The notes: generated from the letters alone by a model not told the origin. Positions 19,741 through 33,299 are shown, counted from the first letter of the stretch. The stretch is DNA of 64,000 nucleotides from Prostheceraeus crozeri (GCA_907163375.1 CAJQUW010006840.1:110417-174416); one strand, 5' to 3'. Made by a program: numbers and translations.

Positions 19741-22700
19741 TTAATTTGTTTTATGTAAATTTAGAAACCACATCTAATACCTTAATCGATTGCACTGTCT
19801 GAGCTCGTTTGCCTGTTGGCCTATCTACCGATATTCTCAACTTTTGAAATAAGTCGATTCGGTTTTGTTTCAAAATTGAATATGCTTTCCTTTTGGTTTC
19901 GAAAAACCGCATAGTGCAAGTCATTCATTCTTGGCTGAAGCAAAAATCTACAGTAACTCTAATTCATCAGGTTTACTCATTCGAATATCAGTTATTCAGT
20001 AAACTCAGCAATAAATGCATGTGCGGTTTATCCTATCGCAAAAGTATTATTTACACTCCAAGCACTTCTTAATAGATGGCCAAGGCCGGACTGGAAAATT
20101 TAGACATTCACAAAACTGTCCGACCAGGAAGGCTGTAACTCGTTTAATGCAATCTCACGCAGTTCGAATTCCAAACCCATAGTGATTACATCAATACAAA
20201 CTTAATCAAATGTAGGAGTGCTATGTTAACTGTATCATGTGATAGTGATACGAAAATATCCAAATTATAGATAGGAAAGACGGAAATTCTGTATGACTCA
20301 TCAATAGTCTTATGATTAAATTGTCTAGATAATTTAAGATAACAATTTGATACATTCCTAAAGTGATAATTATGGATTGATTTCACGAAATCTGCAGATA
20401 TCATAATGTCATCAAAACTTACTGCTAATTTTATACCGTGCTACTTATGTAATAAACTTCTCACAATTGGTCACTCTTTCTCCAAATTATTAATCATACT
20501 CGAAATTTTGATAAAAGAATTTGACATGCATTCTTGTGAGATGCGCAAATTCTTTTGAAATGCGACTAGGCCTAAAAATCAATTATCTCATCACATTTGA
20601 TTTCTTTCTATTTGTTAATCTTTTAGGTAATCATGAACCGCTGAAATTTTCCTCCATTGCCTTTAGATCATATTTCGATGACTTTCACATTGGAACGAGA
20701 ATTTAATGCAATGTAAGTTTGAAATCAGTGAACTGTACATCAATGAAATACGGTCCGACAAAACCACAAGCGTTCAACATATTCGACCTGGTCCCTTCCT
20801 TATTCATCAGTCATCATCATCATCATCATCCTAAGAAATTCAGTCGCTAAAATCAACTATTAGGCCTACTTATGTGTATCTCCAGTGTTGGATAAGTTCC
20901 CCTGCACTGACTATAAGTCTCATCCCCAGCAGTGAAGATACACCTTCTTTCTCTGAGGGGGAAGAATATTTCCGGTAGATATGCCTTACATTGCCTCATC
21001 CAGATTGATTGAGCATCAATTTATTATTTTTGTGAATATGAGCAACATTGATGGGTGTAGATCTAATTTTTTTACGATTCTTCATAAATCTAGTTGTCCA
21101 ATAATCAATACTTAACTTTCTTTGTTATTCTCTATAATTCTTTGTTCAGAGAGATGACAAATGAATTCGAGATGCAGAAAATGCTTAATGGAATGATTTA
21201 AGGTAGCGAAACCATCACAAAAAAACAGTGGAATCCAGAATGCTTCTTTCAAGGTCTTGTCGACATCGCACACATGGTATTTGATTCATGTTAATGTAAT
21301 AAAATTTTTCACAATCCAGAAAATCAGATTTGGGAGCATCGTTTGCCTTTCACTGTGAATATTGATAGAAGTCTGATCTTTGTGAATTCATTATAGGTCT
21401 AGTTGCAATAAATTACAGAATGATTCTCTGAGGAGTGTTTATTGGGATCTTCACATGCGTAGACCTACCATAAATTTATGATTCACAATGCCAAGGATAT
21501 CTGCGGACCTAATTTGAAGCATTGTTCGATGAATGCGGGTAGCACCAAATGCATGCATTGGAGAGACCCTTTCAACCATCAAATAGGCCTATCTCCTCCC
21601 TGTTGTATTCATGGTTCAACTATTTTCAAATTATTCGCGGTATTCTAGTTGCGAGGATGAGAGTGCTGCTATAAGAATCGATGTCCTTTTCCTTTCGATC
21701 ACCTCTTTTTCCAGCTTTGGTTACGACGTTGACCCAAAAACGTCTGGTCGAAATCTTCCTCCCTACTGTTATCAAGCTCAAACCCAACACTGTGTATCTC
21801 CACGAATCATCAGCGAGCATTGATTTTTCAGATGAAATTTTAACTGAAACATAGGCTTGAGATGTTGTTGAGAACGTTTTTTGTTATCTAAATTCTATTT
21901 TGAAGCTTTTCTGGGACAATTTCATAAAGAACATTATGAAAGAGAAACATTTTGATAAGAAATCTGAGGGACTGAGGCTTGGTTCGTTTCAGTGGTCAAG
22001 AATTTGTTCAATGTTTTCTTGATGTCCAAAGTTTGGGACTAATAAAATATTTGTACTTTTGCTTTTATACATATATTTGTACAGTCACAGGATGGAAATT
22101 ATTCAACAGAGTCACAGGATGGAAAAATCCGAAAATTTCTTTTCACTTGGGAAAGATAGTCAACTTCATTATTGTTGTGGAGCAGCAAATTTATCATGAG
22201 TTGAATTATTATTCCTGTCTAGAATGTGCTCATCAACCTAGTTGAATATTTTACTTATTGGGGTTAGTAATTTTGCTTCCCTGACTGATTCACGCAAGTA
22301 AAAGTTGCTAAATCCATTTTGCAGTGTTTGAGCATGATGCATCGTTGCATCTCCACTTGATCAACTTGGCCTATGAATTTTTCTTACAAATAATCAGAAT
22401 CAGGGAAGGAATGCATTGCTGTGCATGTAGTAGCTACCTGTCCACACAAACAGTCATTAATGCCTGGTCAACTCCGCTCCATTATGCTGCCAGCTCGCTT
22501 CAATGTAGATAACGATGATAATTGAAGACAACATGCCCCTATGGATTCAATTGGATTATTCCTGTCAATTATCTATTCCTTTCTTGATAACTTACGATTC
22601 TCTTATCGTCCTAGATACAATATAATCACAGAATTTTACGAACTTTCACATCATACATTTCGGATGTGACATTATGTAACCTTTCGGAGGAATCATCTAT

Positions 22701-25461
22701 CGGGAATGGAATTCGGTCAGAATATATTAGATCATAACTGAGTAGGAGATGGAAAAACATGTGAATTTGAAGAGGAAGTGGCATTTTCATTGAAATCCGG
22801 CCAATTTTATTCCTTACAAAATATGCGATTTAGCACGCATTCCATTTATCTGATTTCTAGAGATTTCTAGGGAAGCAAATTGTTTACGTATATTAAAAGG
22901 AGAATCTACTAAGCAAAGGAAAAGGATTTTATTATATGAAAAGGAGAATCCACGAAGAATTTGAAATTTTCAGTTGGTCAACCATAAAAGCGTTATAATG
23001 CGTTGGTTGTCTCAGGCCTCAGCACCGCATTAGTCCGTGCGACTGGCTTCATAATCAAATCATGAACAGATTAACTAATTCGCCATTATCTTGGCATTTG
23101 TCACGAAAGATGGAAACCATTTCATTGTGCTTAACTATCTGAAATAGAGCAATCCTATATAGAATGTTGATATATCGACTAAATCAGTATCATATATAAA
23201 TTTAGAACATTAAGCCACAAATTAGAAGCTGCAACTGATATGTATGATGTCGATTGAGACATGAAGAGAGTCGATTAGAGCTATGTAATGATTGACGATG
23301 GGTGGAGAAATCTGCATCACTTTAAAATTGAATGTTCAAGACATCAAAAATTAGGACAGGAACTATCACCGGCATTTTGACTCCAAAAGTACAAAACCGA
23401 AAAGTACAACCGAGAACTGAGTTTTTTACAAGTTGATGAATGCGTAGATTTAAAGGGTCTGAAGTACATTGCAAAATATCTTCAAAAATTTAAAGATTTT
23501 CGCTAATCTAGTGAAGAGAGCACAAGCTAAGGGACAAAATTTAGATTATGTATTTATTATTCTCCTCACGATTTTCACTCATTGAAGTTGACCGCACGCA
23601 TACACTTTGAAGTTAATGAAGTTAAAAAATACCTCTCAGTTGTTCATGCACTCCTTTTCTCTTTGTTCCTGTATGTTTTCCAAAGTATTTGGAAGTAAGC
23701 GTTCATTAACCTATTAAAAAAGTTTGAAATATTAGTGTGAAGAATTCATGAGACAGAATGAAACTGGGTAACTGCACTCGGAATATACGCACTTCAAATG
23801 TGATTTGGTGCAAAGAATATTATTCAATGTGACAGAATTGCGCATTTCATTCCATCATATGAAGAACCTTAAAGCCTTTCCTGAAACACTAAATAACAGT
23901 AGACACATTTTGAAATATAAAAAGCACCACAGTTTCCGATGCTTAAAACTCATTTCCGCGCTACTGACTGCATGTTGTTACATTGATGTTTCATCATAAT
24001 CATATTAGAAATAATAAGCAACTCAAGAGAAAAATTCATGAGCTTATGACTTCTTAATTAAATGGGCTCCATTTCATTCACTGCTGAGTTTTCTATCTCG
24101 AAAGAACAGATATGCAACCATTCTCGAAGTTTGAACTCATAAAATAAGGTTAGGACTCATGAGGCCATAAAGAAATATAATATTTCGGAAGTCAAAAGTC
24201 AGAATGCTCTATTGCCATCTTGTGACAAGCATTATTTATGTACAAGCACATGCATAGGCTACATATACAGCATTATGTCGCTGTAGAAGCATTATTGATG
24301 GCACTGCAACTAATCTTCAAAAGGATGATTCGAACGAATGATTGAATAAGCCAGTAAGTAGGGCCTATAGAGAGCTTGGAATGAGAGGTGTGTCACTCGA
24401 GTGAATAAAAAACGTCATTTTCAGTTGCTGCGCCATGAAAAACATTGAAGTGATAAAAATTAAGTAAGAGGCATTGACCTATTTCACGTCACTAACAGAA
24501 TATTTCATGGGTCGCCTCAAACTTTTGAGCAAAGGAAATAGGCTATAAAAGAGGAAACTGTAACATCTTTTTGTGCAGACAGGCCAATACAATGTCTATT
24601 CTTAAAAATCTCCCACATGCTTACATGGCTTCAAGATTCCCAAAAGCATCTAGAAGATCCCATACCCTTCACACTAGCATTTATAATTCTTGAAGTAGGT
24701 ATACATCTCCCATCATCATGCAACGCTTCTGGGCGATTCGTCAACTTTCACCGGTATACAGATTTGAAATGTGGGGGAAATAACCTACAGTATGTATGTT
24801 TATCTATTATTGCACATATTCGCATGTTTGATCTCTACGAACAAGCTCTATTTGTTTATCCACCCCATAGCCATCGGACGCTAAAGGTTGAATCACTGAT
24901 TAGCTGCACACCTTAGCGGATTAATTAAAGCATTATTTGAGAGAGCCAATATCAATTAATTCACTTTGATCTCAATATCTTAAGTAGTAGGGTTATAAGA
25001 TACATATCAGGGCAATCTTATTACACTTCCGGGGTAGTAATACAATATACACGTGAAATGTGAAAATATATTCTTTAATAAAGCCACGGAGGAACACTTG
25101 TGTCTATATGGGAAGCGCTCATCGAACCACTTGATCTATTAATTGCTTAGATAAGCTATAAACCCAAGAAATGAATTAACATTATTTTATACGCTGTGGA
25201 AATGGAATCGAATTTGAATATCATTTGAAAAAATATATCACAAATGCATTTTTGGTAAGATGCGATGAACTAACCGAGGAAAGAAATTAATCTTGTGACA
25301 TAGAAGCAAGGTTCTTTAAAGAGGAGATGTGGACTTATCTTTGTGAGGAATGCACTTGCAAAGTAAGTGTGTAGAAGAAGATTGTTCAATTGATGGCCAT
25401 GTGTAGGAGGGTATGGAAAAGCTTTTCTTCAATAACAGAAAAGGAATATTTTTGCAAATAC
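19741..25461. other. No gene seen; probable intron
   Basis: About 5.7 kb of AT-rich DNA. It has a short ATC microsatellite (20813-20830), a duplicated GAGTCACAGGATGGAAA-type segment at 22082-22125, and TAGGCCTA octamers at about 20568, 20862 and 21584. The open frames are short and match no family I know. Confidence 0.45.
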
Positions 25462-25469
25462 ATACATGT

Positions 25470-26396
25470 CAGGGATGCCGGAACGAATTTTGGGCAAGGG
25501 GGCAAGAATGCTGAAGCAGGGCACATACTGAAATAAATTTTCAATATCATGAAGCTCAAACTACTTAAGTCTTTCACACATACAGACCAATGCAATGGTG
25601 TTCGGCACGATCGAGTAGCTATTCGAGTAAGCCTACTCACTTTCAATGTGTTATTCGAGCAGTGATTCCGAGTACTCGAAACAAAATAAATATGTGATAA
25701 GTTTTATAGCTATTTCCTTGGTCAGGAATTCACGTGACTAAGCAATCTCCTCTTCAATTTATTTCATTGATTTCTTCATTGGAAAATTATAATACTTCGA
25801 TGCAATGTGAAGCAAAACAACCTATGACTACAGGTACAATGTCATGCCGATCAGAGAATGTAAAGATTTCTATTCGCTATTATTCAGATCGGTGATTACT
25901 TATTTCGTTGTACTGAAACTCTTAGCATTAAACAAAACGATTGAAAGTGCCAGTTGTTTACAGTTGATCGAAAGTACCATGGCACACAGAAAGACAAAAC
26001 ATGCTAAATAGCAAAAAAATAAATATATAAATTATTTGGGGAGACTTATCTGCTATGAGTTACTTTGTTGATTGACATGCCATCTTATCGATCAAAAAAA
26101 ATTAGGAACACTGGATACTCAAGAAATCTGCTGCACTTTTCAATATTAAAAATGAGGCAACTAGCCACCTATTTATTCAAAATTAATTCGCCATTTCTGT
26201 AAAACGTTTCAGCAAAGAAGATAACTCTTTCGTCAGAAATGCTTCAATGAATGCTTCAGAATACTACTAATTCAAAGTAAAATCTCGAAGATAATTTTAG
26301 TATAACTACACTTTTGCTCAAGGGCACCTTCGCCCCCCCCTTTGCCCCTCCTCAGACAGGGCAAAGGGGTGACGCCCCCCTGTTCCGCCATCGCTG
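25470..26396. mobile_element. Non-autonomous hAT element, 927 bp
   Basis: The ends are CAGGGATGCCGGAAC (left) and GTTCCGCCATCGCTG (right), with a perfect 8-bp target duplication ATACATGT at 25462-25469 and 26397-26404. GC-rich stretches with C-runs lie just inside the right end (about 26328-26385). The 8-bp duplication and CAGGGATG terminus indicate hAT. No transposase remains. Confidence 0.88.
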
Positions 26397-26404
26397 ATAC
26401 ATGT

Positions 26405-26980
26405 ATATTAATTATTGTTGAATATGTCTGTATCTAGTCAATGTAATTGAAATTTTAACATTTTCTATGTTAATTTGTTGAGATAGATTTTAGCATTGGA
26501 TGAATTGAAATCGTTTAACATTAAATATTTATCATTAAACTTCTATGCCAAAGATATTCATTTCATGGATATCTTGACTACATATCTGTGTAAATCTATG
26601 GCTTGAATCACTGATATGATTTGTTTTGAAGACATTCATTCAAAACAGAACAACATGCATTGAAAGTAACAAGCAATATTCTAAAAGGTGACAAAAAGCT
26701 ATGAAAAATCGTGAAAAGAAAGAAAGAAGTAAAGCAGAAAAAGAAAGCCGTCAAGGAAAAGTTCTGACCAACTGTTCGATCTCTGATCAGCCGACAGGCA
26801 TTATTGTTTTGAAAATCAGTTCTATAGTTCATCGCGATTTCTATATTCAACAATAGCAATGTCGTATAGACATCGCATTAACATTGCTATATTGTAAATT
26901 GCTTATTTATGACCCACAGGAAGCCTACAGATGCTTTCTCCTTGACTTGATTTACAGTATCATGAAATAGATGCTCACTC
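26405..26980. other. No gene seen; probable intron near its 5' end
   Basis: AT-rich filler between the hAT element and the candidate splice donor. Nothing recognised. Confidence 0.4.
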
Positions 26981-26982
26981 AC

Positions 26983-27330
26983 CAAGTACAAGATTTCCTT
27001 CCTTTTCACGTTGAATTCGCAATATTTTGAGATGAAATTCTGTGACGCACAGTGTTTCCTCTGCTAGTCAATGCTCACGCTCCACAGCACAGATCGCTAT
27101 CTCACACCGTGACTAAATGGGCGCGTTGTATTATCTCTCTGAACTGAAGCGAGCAGCCAACCAGCAGTTCGAAAGTCACATCCTCTATTAGCGATCCTAT
27201 GAACGCGAGGCAGTTCTCGAATTACAATAGATCTGGTCACGCTCGTTTACAGGCGTTAGGCAAAACGTCAGACAAAAGCTTTCAGAGGCGCACGCATCAC
27301 ACCGATCAGTATGGAAATCAGATTACAGGG
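26983..27330 (-). other. Candidate non-coding first exon and promoter of the zinc-finger gene
   Basis: A block clearly richer in G+C than its surroundings. On the minus strand it ends TTGTACTTG followed by GTGAGTGAGC, a strong donor (exon end at 26983). Spliced to the acceptor at 16353 this gives TTGTACTTG-AAACG-ATG, with no upstream ATG near the junction. The promoter end is not defined; an initiator-like TCAGTTC lies at about 27140. The link to the gene 10.6 kb away rests only on strand, donor quality and composition. Confidence 0.35.
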
Positions 27331-28229
27331 AGCCAAGTTGAATCGTTCGCATGTTTGTCCAGATGATGCGCGTTATCAGCGGCAGAAAGTAAGAGGATCA
27401 ACAACTGCCACTTCTATTGTTATCGATAAGCTCGAGTGTCAAGTCTCAGTTTGAACTAATAATGTCGATAGTCAAACATTGATAAATGAAGTCAAGGGCG
27501 ATTTTTCCAAAGTCAGGGTTTATCGGAGGCTATATTTAATACACGAAGCCTACATCGGATTTGAAAATCCTGCTTAACGGTTATGCTCAAGAAAATCCAA
27601 TGTATCAAATGCTTTCTGAAGGTGTGATAACATTCCCGAAAAATGACAGATTAGGTTAAAAGTTTTAACCGTCAAAAATATGGGACAATGTAAATTATTT
27701 TCCGTCAAATGACCGTAATTTTTTTGTAAAACTGGAACCTGCAATTCGTTTAACAATGCAGAACCATTAATAGTTGAGGCATCCGAATTTTAGATTTCTT
27801 TGTCGAATTTCATTGATTTTGCTAACACTTTACAAATTTCTAATTATTCCATGCACTAGACGCATCTTAGTCATCAAAAATTCATGTCTAAATTTTCAGA
27901 AACAGCATGCTTTTGACTATAGATATGTACATCTCAACCATTTTCGCATTGCGACATCATTGATGGTGTTTTGCTATTGACGGAGCCTTAATACATGTAG
28001 ACCTATGCTCGTGAAAAATGCTCCTTTGGTATTTTTCAAGTAACCATAAGCCATTTCTGCGCCTGTGTCAATGCAGTACAAGTAGATGGTTGACACTTTT
28101 GTTAATTGCATTATTCTTTTGCGATTTGATGTTATCCTTGCTGAATAAAAAAACCCCTTCTTTAATTTCAAAAAGAATGCTTATCATCTTTTTAAGTTCC
28201 TGGCAGTCAAGTTCCGCAAAATATATCCT
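27331..28229. other. No gene seen
   Basis: AT-rich, with only short frames of no recognisable family. Confidence 0.4.
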
Positions 28230-29015
28230 GCAAAAATGTTTCTTTGCAAATAGAATAATCAAATTTTGAGTTGCATCGTCAGTTGAAAAAAGGGAACAGA
28301 CCTGAATAGCTGCTATTTCATCAGAAGACCTAATTCACATCTCTCAACATCGACACAACTCCATAATCAAAGTTGCAGCCATACCAGGGTAGATTTGAGA
28401 TTTGCAATTAGCAGGTTAGTGAAATTTCGACGGTTGTTTATTAAATATCACTATAAACACACTAGTCGCAAATCGCCTAAGTTAGGGCGCCTGCCATTAT
28501 GAATAAATGCTGCTTTTTGCAAATACAATGTAAAAAGAATAATTGAATATTGAGTTGCATCCTCTTTCGAAAAATGGGAGCAGTTGCCATTTCATCCAAT
28601 ATCAGGAATCATAAGCAATACTCAAGCATCTCAATAGTTAATTATTCTGTTTACATTGTGTTTGCAAAAGGCAGCATTTATTAATTAATGAAGGCGCTGT
28701 CACTTAGGCGTTTTGCCAGTATAGTGCGTTTAAAGTGATATTTAATGAATGCCCGTCGAAATTTCACTAACTTGCTAATTGCAAATCTCAAATTTACCCA
28801 GGCATGGCTGCAACTTTAAGTATAAAGTTGTGCTGATGTTGAGATATGCAAACTAGGCCTCCTGATATTGGATGAAATAGCAGCTATTCAGGTCTGTTTC
28901 CATAACTCAGGATGAAACTCACTATTTAATTATTCTATTTACATTTTATTTGCAAAAAGAAGTATTTATTAATTATTGCAGGCGTATTAACTTAAGCGAT
29001 TTGCAAGTAGTGTGT
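28230..29015. repeat. Head-to-head repeats of a 280-bp unit
   Basis: From 28230 to about 28637 the sequence contains roughly 1.4 forward copies of a unit of about 280 bp (landmarks GTTGCAGCCAT, GAGATTTGCAATTAGCA, CGCAAATCGCCTAAG, AATGCTGCTTTTTGCAAA). From 28640 to 29015 the same unit runs in reverse complement, again 1.3 copies. The join lies near 28638. Relatives in both orientations lie at 48560-48885 and 50430-51545. No coding capacity. Confidence 0.85.
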
Positions 29016-29719
29016 TTATTGGAATGGTTCGTCTGATGGGACGTTGCACCATGATCATCAGCTGGCATTTACTCAGAATTAATACTTCCAAACTCCAATA
29101 TAGAAGCCAACAAACTGAAGTCATGCAAATCAATGAGACTTTCAGAACTACAGAAAATTAAATTTTTGATATCAATTTATGGTGTTATGCGACGGATATT
29201 TTCATGATATCCGAACCCCTACTTTAGAAAATATGGAGTAGAGCAGTATCGACCGCATGTTTCATTAAAAAATATAATGCATTCGAAGTGGCCCTACCAA
29301 CATTATAGCACACGCATCAGGGAGTTGAGTTGAACATTATGCCGCCATTGGAAAGAATTTGCAGGAATTATACATGCTAGAATTTCCTTCAAATTCGGTG
29401 CATTAGTTTAGAAAATAAAAACGGGCGGAATCCGAACCCTGAGGTTATTTGTGTTTTTTATCTTGAGATGGATGATATTATGATATTCGAATTTCAAATT
29501 TGCATTCATTCTTATCAAAGACACAACAACAACTGTCAGGTATTCTTCAAATATTCAATTACTACTCAACATTGTATACGAAAGCCTAAATGCTCATTAT
29601 TCGAATCTCACAGAGAATTCGCACCATATAACTTACGTACTCGCATGTAATCATATAGGCCTATAGGATGCATGAGATACATACACGCATTATCTTACAA
29701 GCATGTTTGGTACTTATCG
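29016..29719. other. No gene seen
   Basis: AT-rich. One short frame at 29468-29650 has no recognisable domain. TAGGCCTA occurs at 29656. Confidence 0.4.
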
Positions 29720-29990
29720 GTTATCGCCCCTCGCGTTTTCAAAGTTGCCTGAAATCCATAAAAATGGTTCAATCGTCACAAAGATTCAGATGTACAGAGT
29801 TGTAAGGTGATGTATGAGACTACTGTACATTTTGGCGAAGTCTAATCAAGCATTTGACATCGCTGCACTTCAAGTTATTGTCTCTTTCAAAAGATACTCG
29901 TCTGATTTGCATAATTTTTTGCATGGGTAGAAAATATTTTTGGACAATTGATTCACTTTTGCAGATTTTGGTCAAATTGCAGACCCATAA
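29720..29990. mobile_element. Second, shorter copy of the inverted core of the 4203-5674 element
   Basis: 29725-29800 matches 4757-4845 (GTTTTCAAA, TGAAATCCATAAAAATG, CACAAAGATTCAGAT). 29840-29985 is the reverse complement of the same arm (GCGAAGTCTAATCAAGC, GCATGGGTAGAAAATAT, TTTTGGTCAAATTG). The spacer is only about 40 bases, against 250 in the first copy. The CCCGACCC-rich outer parts are absent, so this is a truncated copy or a different subfamily. Confidence 0.65.
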
Positions 29991-30060
29991 TTTGATGTAT
30001 CAGATTCTTTTCGATCAGTAGACTTACTTATAGAAAAGGACTGAATTTGACACACATCTG

Positions 30061-31244
30061 TATATTTCAATGGAAGCAAAAAAGAGTTTTCTCCGATCGC
30101 GTTTCAGAGCGATAATCGGCTCCTTCGTTAGCGGAAACTTTATTCCAATAAAATACATCGCTTTTAATATGATAAAATATAATATAAAATATAAGGAAAT
30201 GATAAAACACCAATCAATTCACAGTCGGCTGCTAGTCCACACAAGTTTGATATCGATCCAGACGCAAATTTCATCATCACACTTTGAAGGTCATGGATCA
30301 GGATAGAACATGCGCACTCTTGTGCAATAAAACTAGAATTAAAATGAAGATGATTAAAGCATGAAAATGATGCATTTACAGGTTCAAAATGAGTGGTATA
30401 GATCCATCTCTTTCATTAATTAAATCTTTTGCTTCTTTCAAGCAAACAGTTTCAAGGATCCGGTGCCATTTCGTCACTGCAATCACAGAAAAAATATTTT
30501 CATTAACAAGATGGCAATGTGTTGTTATTTCTGTTGGGATTGGATATCCTTTGACATGCTCTTTTACTCGAGTAATAAGGTGCCGCGAAGCTTCCCCCTA
30601 TATAGACGTTTTTGCATTCATCACAAGTGTTTTTGTAGAACGTCTGATTTTTAAATCCTGAGGAATGCGATCCTCATTGTGGAAGAACACGCTGGCTTTG
30701 TTAACTTGAAAAACATGATTAATGGTTAAGTTCTCCGGTAATTTTCTATTCAGCTCATGAATTTTCTCCTTGAGAAGTTTTTCTTTTCCTTGTACGTAAG
30801 GGAATTTCTAACAAATTGTGGTTTTATTTTCTTTTTCATTATTATCCGTGTCTAATTTTGGCTGTTTCAAATTATCCTCAACTTTTTTCCTTATATGGTT
30901 AATCAACCGTAAGTCATATCCGTTGTCAACAAATACTTTTGTTATAGTCTCACATGAATTTTGAAAATTTTAATTTTAGTTTTATTCTACAGGAGTGCGC
31001 ATGTTCTAGCCAGTTCCATGACCTTTAAAGTGCGATGATGAAATTTGCGTCTGAATAGATATCAAAATTGTGTGGACCAGCAGCCGACTGTGAATTGATT
31101 GGTGTTTTATCATTTCCTAATATTTTATCGACACAATATAAAAGCGATGTATTTTATTGGAATAAAGTTTCCGCTAACGAAGGAGCTGATTATCGCTCTG
31201 AAACGCGGTCGGAGAAAGCTTGTTTTTGTTTCTATTGAAATATA
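30061..31244 (-). mobile_element. Penelope-like element remnant with inverted terminal arms
   Basis: Arms of about 285 bp (30061-30345 and 30968-31244) are inverted copies, roughly 85-90% alike by eye, sharing CCGCTAACGAAGGAGC, GAATTGATTGGTGTTTT and GCGCACTC/GAGTGCGC. They enclose a minus-strand GIY-YIG endonuclease remnant. Penelope-like retroelements can carry LTR-like flanks in direct or inverted order, and their proteins end in GIY-YIG, so the structure fits. The reverse transcriptase domain is missing, so this copy has lost its 5' and middle parts. Confidence 0.65.
30389..30960 (-). pseudogene. GIY-YIG endonuclease end of a Penelope-like protein, broken
   Basis: Minus-strand translation gives a Lys-rich connector (PYVQGKEKLLKEKIHELNRK, then INHVFQVNKASVFFHNEDRI), next FYKNTCDECKNVYIG, then EASRHLITRVKEHVKGYPIP, HCHLVNEN and TKWHRILETVCLKEAKDLIN. 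This is the end of a Penelope-type polyprotein: the CDEC pair with later His residues fits the zinc-binding CCHH signature found with this endonuclease, and YIG with the following Arg/Glu matches the catalytic core. An extra G in the run after TATATA (about 30597-30601) breaks the frame right at YIG, and at least one more shift lies just upstream. The endonuclease nicks target DNA for integration; this copy cannot. Confidence 0.75.
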
Positions 31245-33299
31245 GTGGACACTACATCGAATGACATCTGTACATGTTTGATCCAAACTTACTTCAAAAG
31301 ATTGAGATTATCATATACAAAGCAACCAGTTTTCCATCTGCAATAACATTGCGCAACTGAAACTCAGCTTTCTTGCTGTAGAGTTAGGAGACACCAATTA
31401 CGCAAGTTGCACGGAAATAAATTGAAATTTATTCAGTTCTAAGGGAGGATGCTTTCTTTTTAAACATTTATGAATTCTGCTAAATTCTTTGCAACATTTT
31501 TAAAAATTGCATGAATAGTCACACTTTTGTAAGTCCTTCTCTCCCATTGATAGCGACTTTATAAGTACGAAACCCAAGTTGTGACAAACAGGAGAATCTA
31601 GACACTTAATCAATAGGTAAATAGCCATGTTTTTCTACTGAATTCAGTTCGTCAAGTTGAATATTATTTCCTGATTTTATCATACGACTATTTGAAATTC
31701 TAGTGTCGGTATACATGTTATGAACCAACCACTGTCTGACATTGAAGCATTAACTATTAGATTGAAATTTGAGGCAAAGCTGATGCACTTCGCAGTGCGT
31801 CATGCTTTTCTGTGATTGATCATATTAATGACGGTCATGATAATAGACTTTGTGATATTGCTGATGTGTAATTTGAGGACAATAATTTGTGATGCGCTAT
31901 TTCAATGATTTGATATTCGCTTGTTTTTGCTTTCAGCGATTATCACAAAGCGCACGGTAATTCTTTAACAATCATTGCCTGACACATTTACAGGATATTA
32001 ATTAGGCATTATATTTTATTATTAATTAGAATTATTCATCGTCAATAGATATTCAAATTTGCTTGACACCAGAATTAATATTCATGCATGCTGATATATA
32101 CATTGCATGCAATGAAATTTGATTTTGCTTCTTGATGATATAGTTTCGTAACAAGGACCACGAAATTCCGTTAAGCAATAATGGTGTGGACTTATCTGAG
32201 ACTAAGCCTCATTTTTCATGGTTTGGATGCAGATTCTATTCTGAGATGGTTGGTGATCAAAATAGATTCAATTTTTTGAAAAATGTGTGTAAAAATCATA
32301 AAGCATTACATTTTAATGATAATATAAGCTTACAGTCAACAATATGGAAACAAAGATCGCTCGATCCCGAACCACCGAGTTGGTATATTTTTGTGAAGTG
32401 ACAACTCAGCATTAATTACATCGGCAATGAGATGGCATTTCGATTTCATCAAATGAACTCTTTTTAAAATCTAATGCCGCATGTGATATGTGCATTTTTT
32501 AATACTTTGGAGAAATTACTAGGAATTCACTCACAGAATTAGACAGGTTGTCTCTTCTTCTGTTTGACTAGAAAGGAAACAGTGGACTATGTATACGCTT
32601 ACATTGAAGTGTATCTAACAATCTAATTCTGTGAATTCACTATCTTGACAGCAATACAGAAGAAATAATAATATTTGAAAAATCATTCGAGTCACCGACA
32701 ACGATAGTTTGGATTTTTGATTTACTAAGTGACATATTGATTTTGAGTCAGCTTTGTCAATAAAAGTATTTACATTTTTTATGTCATTTCACTAATTTCA
32801 TGAACCGAAAGAGCAAATTTGAAGAAGACAGTGATCAGAATAAACTTCAGGACATGAATGGGTTTAATATTCAAATGAGAAATGAATCTTGATTTATTCA
32901 AGCTAATATTATATCATAACATAATTAAGAAAGTATAATTCATCCACATGTTATACAGCAGACGCCGCTTATTAAAAACACATCGAGTCCGTCTTAAAGT
33001 GTTTTTACTAAGCGACGTTTTATTAAACGAATGTGACTTAAAATTGAATCTGTAAATGATGTTGAGTACAGTAGTCCCACATGTACTGTAGCAAAACTTA
33101 ATTTGCGAATTATCTAGATATTCGATAGGAAGCTCTTTGGATGTATGTATGTGCAGTGAATCAACGATCAGAAAACCATCCTTTGGAAAACACTTCCATG
33201 TATTAGAAATTGCAATACAGTACTGCATGTCCGTTACCGGAATTTCGGCAAACTGCTCGATTATACGAATGCATGCAGCTAGTGATTCAAGGTAATCCG
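31245..33299. other. No gene seen
   Basis: AT-rich. A short diverged inverted repeat GAATTCACTCACAGAATTAGA / CTAATTCTGTGAATTC at 32523-32545 and 32618-32638 flanks about 75 bases. The frame at 32186-32401 has no recognisable domain. Confidence 0.4.
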
